NCBI GenBank assembly: GCA_017935625.1
Contig: JAGBHC010000021.1
Location: forward strand, 1-39,860
Direction: 5' to 3'
From: Rikenellaceae bacterium
GTDB lineage: Bacteria; Bacteroidota; Bacteroidia; Bacteroidales; Rikenellaceae
Length of the DNA: 39,860 nt
Position numbers and translations under genes: made by a program. Shown piece after piece: positions 36,689-39,860 of the stretch (positions are counted from its first letter, which is position 1; the number at the start of each line of letters is the position of its first letter). The notes below the pieces were generated by a model. That model was not told where the DNA came from and did no database searches. It saw nothing but the letters and a program-made list of their open reading frames with translations.

Positions 36689-37947
36689 TAGAACATAAGA
36701 AATTGTATCATGAAAAATCATTAGTTTTTCTAATCCTATCATTGGCTTTTGCGGCGTGCAATAGCGTAGATGAATCTGTGGAGGAGTTCCCGGCAGCTGC
36801 TTCGGGCCGGAAATCCGTTTCGGCGGCCGCCGGTGTGCTGAACCTCCCCGACAGCTATCCCCAGCCGGCGCAGGCCTACCCCGATGTGCCGAAAACGCTG
36901 CACACGTTCCCCAACGGCATCGAGGTCGAGATGACTCCCGACAGCATCTATATTCTGGGCGGCGATATCATTCTGTCGCCCGAGCAGGTCGCCCGGCTGG
37001 AGGCTTCGGGTTCGCGTTCGGCGGTGAACACCGATTTCGCGGCGAAATGGCCATGGGGGAGAATTCCGTATTGCGTGAATGCGAATGTGCAGGACAGAAC
37101 CAATATCGATGCGGCTATCGCACACTGGGAAATGTATACCAGTATCTCTTTTGTCGAGATTACTCAGAAGACCGGGGATTATGTGGAGTTTGTTCAGACT
37201 GCGGATTCCAATAATTCTTATGTCGGAAAAATCGGAGGGCGACAGGAGATTCGATTGGCGTATCCGATAAAAAAAGGTGTGGTGATTCATGAGATAGGGC
37301 ATACCGTCGGTTTGTATCATGAGCATGCGCGGTCCGACAGGGACGACTACGTGACGATTATCCCTGAAAATATACTTCCCGGTAAAGCTTATGATTTTCA
37401 AAAGTATACGGCGTTAGGAGACCCGGGGTTGGATATCGGATACTTCGATTTCAATTCGATTATGATGTATCCTTCGTGGGCTTTTTCAGTCGATACGACT
37501 TCTCTTTCCTCTCCAACGATAGTGGACAAGGAGGGCCACTATATCTTCCTCGATGCGCAAAGTTTGTCGTGGGAAGATGTGCAGGGAATCAAGGTGCTGT
37601 ACGGACCTCCGTACGGAAAAATCGAGACGGAGTTGATAGACGAAGATTATTCGGAGACATGGTCCTGGGATAAAACGGAGCGAACGTACAGCAACAAGAT
37701 TTATTTCTATGAAGACAAAGAGCGTACGATTCCGACGATTTTGAATAGTCCCAGGTTGATAACCGTTCGTCTGGAGCATCGGGATGACGAACATATGATT
37801 CCGGATTATATCTATTCCTGTTTCCTTGTGGAAGCGGGTGCCGAATATGTCGATTTGGGCGAAACCTATATGTTGGAGGAGAATTCGTATGGCGATTTAA
37901 TCGATTACGAATATAATAACTATTCGTTCGTAGGTGCCGGATTTTAA
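36682..37947 (+). CDS. Astacin-type (M12A) zinc metalloprotease lipoprotein, start disturbed
   Basis: A 421-codon frame encoding a secreted protease. The zinc motif HEIGHTVGLYHEHARSDRD has the complete astacin pattern HExxHxxGxxHExxRxDRD, with ligands H203, H207, H213 and catalytic E204; the Met-turn SIMMY (M262) follows. Before it lies a pro-region of about 90 residues, after it a C-terminal domain of about 130. A lipoprotein signal peptide ends in AFAAC. The annotated first ATG sits inside a -7 box. The ATG at 36710 is placed better, but is out of frame and hits TAG after four codons; one more A in the A5 tract at 36713-36717 would give MKKSLVFLILSLAFAAC, a perfect lipoprotein start. So the gene is either shifted by one base, read from another start, or mis-sequenced. 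The protease end is AT-richer than the pro-region. Confidence 0.82.
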   Translation: MFVEHKKLYHEKSLVFLILSLAFAACNSVDESVEEFPAAASGRKSVSAAAGVLNLPDSYPQPAQAYPDVPKTLHTFPNGIEVEMTPDSIYILGGDIILSPEQVARLEASGSRSAVNTDFAAKWPWGRIPYCVNANVQDRTNIDAAIAHWEMYTSISFVEITQKTGDYVEFVQTADSNNSYVGKIGGRQEIRLAYPIKKGVVIHEIGHTVGLYHEHARSDRDDYVTIIPENILPGKAYDFQKYTALGDPGLDIGYFDFNSIMMYPSWAFSVDTTSLSSPTIVDKEGHYIFLDAQSLSWEDVQGIKVLYGPPYGKIETELIDEDYSETWSWDKTERTYSNKIYFYEDKERTIPTILNSPRLITVRLEHRDDEHMIPDYIYSCFLVEAGAEYVDLGETYMLEENSYGDLIDYEYNNYSFVGAGF

Positions 37948-37959
37948 AATGATAAAGCG

Positions 37960-38337
37960 ATGAAAAGAATTTTGTTTGTTTTCGCGGCGTTGCTCTGCTG
38001 CGTGTTCGCGGGATGTAGCGATGACAAGGCTATCGAGGTGTATGATATGACGGTAGCCAGTACGCGTTATGATTCGGGATTCGTGTGGGAACATGGTAGT
38101 GTTTATTATATTGTCAAAGTGGACGGCGAGGACCGATGGACACTATGGGGATATATTCATGGTTTCGATTATGAACCGGGATACGAATATCGCATCCGGG
38201 TGAAAGAGTACGAAGTGGACACGGAGGGCATGATGGACCGGAGTCCGGTCGAATACAGATTGGATAAAGTATATAGCAAGGAGTTGAAAACGAGCGACCT
38301 TCCTGACCACATGGCTGAGCATGCCTATGACAGGTGA
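37960..38337 (+). CDS. DUF4377 lipoprotein
   Basis: A 125-residue lipoprotein with signal peptide MKRILFVFAALLCCVFAGC (lipobox FAGC). The mature part fits DUF4377: a starting strand YDMTVAST, then VYYIVKVDG, the hallmark IHGFDYEPGYEYRIRVKEYEV (as GFDYEPGYEYRIRV), and a final VEYRLDKVYSKEL. The paired cysteines that many members have between the first two strands are absent. Function is unknown; the domain often occurs in heat-shock HslJ-like or META-type lipoproteins. It follows the astacin gene by 12 bases, has the same AT-rich codon use, and is likely co-transcribed. It could be an inhibitor or partner of the protease, which is only a guess from position. Confidence 0.75.
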   Translation: MKRILFVFAALLCCVFAGCSDDKAIEVYDMTVASTRYDSGFVWEHGSVYYIVKVDGEDRWTLWGYIHGFDYEPGYEYRIRVKEYEVDTEGMMDRSPVEYRLDKVYSKELKTSDLPDHMAEHAYDR

Positions 38338-38362
38338 GGCCGGGGCGTTTACGAAGTGAGAG

Positions 38363-38398
38363 GACCTCGCCGCAGATATTCTGCGGCGAGGTCTGTTT
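38363..38398 (+). terminator. Terminator after the DUF4377 gene
   Basis: GACCTCGCCGCAG and CTGCGGCGAGGTC form a perfect 13-pair stem with loop ATATT, followed by TGTTTT. Confidence 0.85.
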
Positions 38399-38541
38399 TC
38401 GGGACGGCTGTGTGCGGCAGGCTTGTGGGGCGGGGAAAGGCGGACATGCGCATGGCGGGCGGGGGCTGTGCAAACTTGTGCGGCGTTGTTTTCCATATTT
38501 GCGACTTTCGTTCTTTATTTGCCGGACAAACCCATACGATT

Positions 38542-39636
38542 ATGACAACGAAAAAAGTCCGATTCGACACTTCGGCCGTTGCGAAACCATCGCACCCGGC
38601 GGCCGATTGCACTGTCCGTATGCTCTCCGGGAGCGAAATCCGCGATGCGGCATCCGCAGTGCATCCTCCGACCGCCGACCTGTGCGCGTGCGGCGAGAAA
38701 CTCTCCGTCCTCCATTTCCTCCGCTTGCGAATCGAGGAGCGGCAGCGCCGCATGCACTTCGGCACGGCCCGCAACTATGCGCGGACCGCTGCCAGCTTCG
38801 CCCGGTTTCTGGCCGGGAGAGAGCTCTCGCTGCGGGAGCTGACCGACGAGGTGGTCGGGCGTTACAACATCTACCTGATTGAACGGGGCGTGACGCGCAA
38901 CACCGTATCGTTCTACATGCGCAATCTGCGGGCCGTGTACAACCACGCCGTCAATCTGCGTCTGGTGGAGCAAACCCACCCTTTCCGCAACGTCTACACC
39001 GGTGTGGACCGCACGCGGAACCGGGCCGTGGGCAGCGAACTGGTGGCCCGGCTCGGCCGGCTCGACCTGCCTCCCGGCGACGCATTGTGCTTCGCCCGCG
39101 ACCTTTTCCTCTTCAGCTTCTGCACCCGCGGCATGGCTTTCGTGGACATCGCCTACCTGCGCAAAACCGACATCCGCGGCGACTGCATCCGTTATGCCCG
39201 CCACAAGACCGGACAGCCGCTCTCAATCCGCATCGAACCCTGCATCCGTGCGATTCTCGACCGCTATCGTCCGGCGGCGGCCGGTACGCCCTACGCATTT
39301 CCGATTCTCACCGCTACCGAAACCTCCGCCGCTTATCGCGAGTATCTTACGGCCCTGAATCTCCACAACCGGCAGCTTCGGCGGCTCGCTGCGCTGCTGC
39401 ATACGGAGTGCCGTCTCACCTCCTACACTCCGCGCCACAGCTGGGCCACCGAGGCCCGCAACCATCACATCCCGCTCTCGGTCATCAGTGCGGGGCTGGG
39501 ACACACTTCCGAACGGACCACGCAAATCTACCTCGCCACGCTCGGCAATTCGGTCATCGACTGTGCGAACCGCCGGATTCTGGAGCTGCTGGAGACGACG
39601 GCCGCTCCGCAGGAGAGGAGCCCCGAATGCGTGTGA
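38542..39636 (+). CDS. Tyrosine site-specific recombinase (Bacteroidales integrase/invertase type)
   Basis: A 364-residue tyrosine recombinase. An N-terminal extension of about 50 residues leads to a SAM-like core-binding domain (about 55-145, LSVLHFLRLRIEERQ, FGTARNYARTAASFARFL). The catalytic domain has R196 in FCTRGMAFVDIAYL, K222 in RHKTGQPL, R298 and H299 in SYTPRHSWATEA, H321 in GLGHTSERTTQ and nucleophile Y330 in QIYLATL. The first residue of the HxxR box is Tyr295 instead of His, a common variant in this phylum. The end GNSVIDCANRRIL is typical of the branch that inverts surface-gene promoters or shufflons, though phage and transposon integrases share it. ATG 38542 is chosen; the frame is open upstream across a terminator. 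Its target site may be the inverted repeat at 39720. Confidence 0.88.
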   Translation: MTTKKVRFDTSAVAKPSHPAADCTVRMLSGSEIRDAASAVHPPTADLCACGEKLSVLHFLRLRIEERQRRMHFGTARNYARTAASFARFLAGRELSLRELTDEVVGRYNIYLIERGVTRNTVSFYMRNLRAVYNHAVNLRLVEQTHPFRNVYTGVDRTRNRAVGSELVARLGRLDLPPGDALCFARDLFLFSFCTRGMAFVDIAYLRKTDIRGDCIRYARHKTGQPLSIRIEPCIRAILDRYRPAAAGTPYAFPILTATETSAAYREYLTALNLHNRQLRRLAALLHTECRLTSYTPRHSWATEARNHHIPLSVISAGLGHTSERTTQIYLATLGNSVIDCANRRILELLETTAAPQERSPECV

Positions 39637-39860
39637 CGGGATTCCGGCGACGGCACTCCTGCGGAGCGGCCGCAGGGCGGCGAACAAAACATTGATTTAT
39701 GAAAATAAAAGATAACGGAGGTTTCTATGTAAGAAACCGGCGCCGCGCCCCGGCCGCATTGTCCGCATATCTCTCGTATACTGACCGCTCGCCGATTTGG
39801 GGTCGGGACCTCCGGTCGAAAAAGTAAATTGTGGGCTTTCGTCCTGCCCCCGGCAGCGAA
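39637..39860. other. Right-edge spacer with a short inverted repeat
   Basis: After the recombinase there is no complete gene. GGTTTCT-ATGTA-AGAAACC at 39720-39738 is a perfect 7-base inverted repeat with a 5-base centre, the layout of a tyrosine-recombinase core site. It sits in an AT-rich patch (39688-39738) in otherwise GC-rich DNA. Its partner, if any, would lie beyond the window. Confidence 0.45.

Overview
The window looks like chromosome from a GC-rich member of the Bacteroidales, most likely Alistipes or another Rikenellaceae (inference from gene content, not a database match). The signs are: promoters of the Bacteroidetes type (TTTG, 19-20 bases, TAnnTTTG) in front of many genes; almost no Shine-Dalgarno sequences; an Mpi-like serine invertase; a biotin-dependent OadA-type decarboxylase subunit; MeaB; an AddAB pair; and many short lipoproteins with LxxC signal peptides. 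GC-rich codon use makes long antisense open frames common, and these are not genes.

Layout. 1-3514: the start of a membrane pyrophosphatase (hppA, cut by the left edge), a MazG-like pyrophosphohydrolase, a SpoU/TrmH methyltransferase, a YdeI-family protein and a thioredoxin-fold lipoprotein. 3515-5703: tRNA-Met, GC-rich spacer with a duplicated 39-base element, and a serine DNA invertase. 5704-8372: an ion channel with an unusual filter, a GH28 pectinase-like enzyme and mscL. 8797-13533: the OadA-like subunit, a glycosyltransferase, and a two-gene unit ending in meaB; with oadA this points to succinate/propionate-type C3-C4 metabolism. 13534-17169: a 20-base minisatellite, fucO, a MATE exporter and three tandem 74-base palindromic repeats. 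17170-20698: a small lipoprotein, then rplM-rpsI-rpsB-tsf, with a hairpin at the start of the rplM transcript. 21230-29054: addA followed by a cation efflux gene on the minus strand, and a DUF2807 gene followed by addB on the plus strand, so both halves of the double-strand-break repair nuclease face outward from one spacer. 29134-32392: a nucleoside permease, tRNA-Gln, a GrpB-family gene, two tRNA-Pro genes and dispersed repeats.

32536-36074 is the most interesting part: a minus-strand unit with its own promoter encoding a steroid 5-alpha-reductase homologue (close to human SRD5A2, with the Glu/Tyr catalytic pair), an OYE-type flavin oxidoreductase, a short-chain dehydrogenase and a HAD phosphatase, with gaps of 13, 1 and 5 bases. 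The first three match the 5AR / 5BR / 3-beta-HSDH set known from gut Bacteroidales that turn 3-oxo bile acids into iso-, allo- and isoallo-forms. The linked HAD gene is not part of the described set as I know it.

36282-39860: a 41-residue Cys/Gly-rich small ORF, an astacin-type zinc protease lipoprotein whose start seems broken by one base in an A tract and whose base composition is mosaic, a DUF4377 lipoprotein, and a tyrosine recombinase of the Bacteroidales type at the right edge. No rRNA, CRISPR array, insertion sequence or complete prophage is visible.
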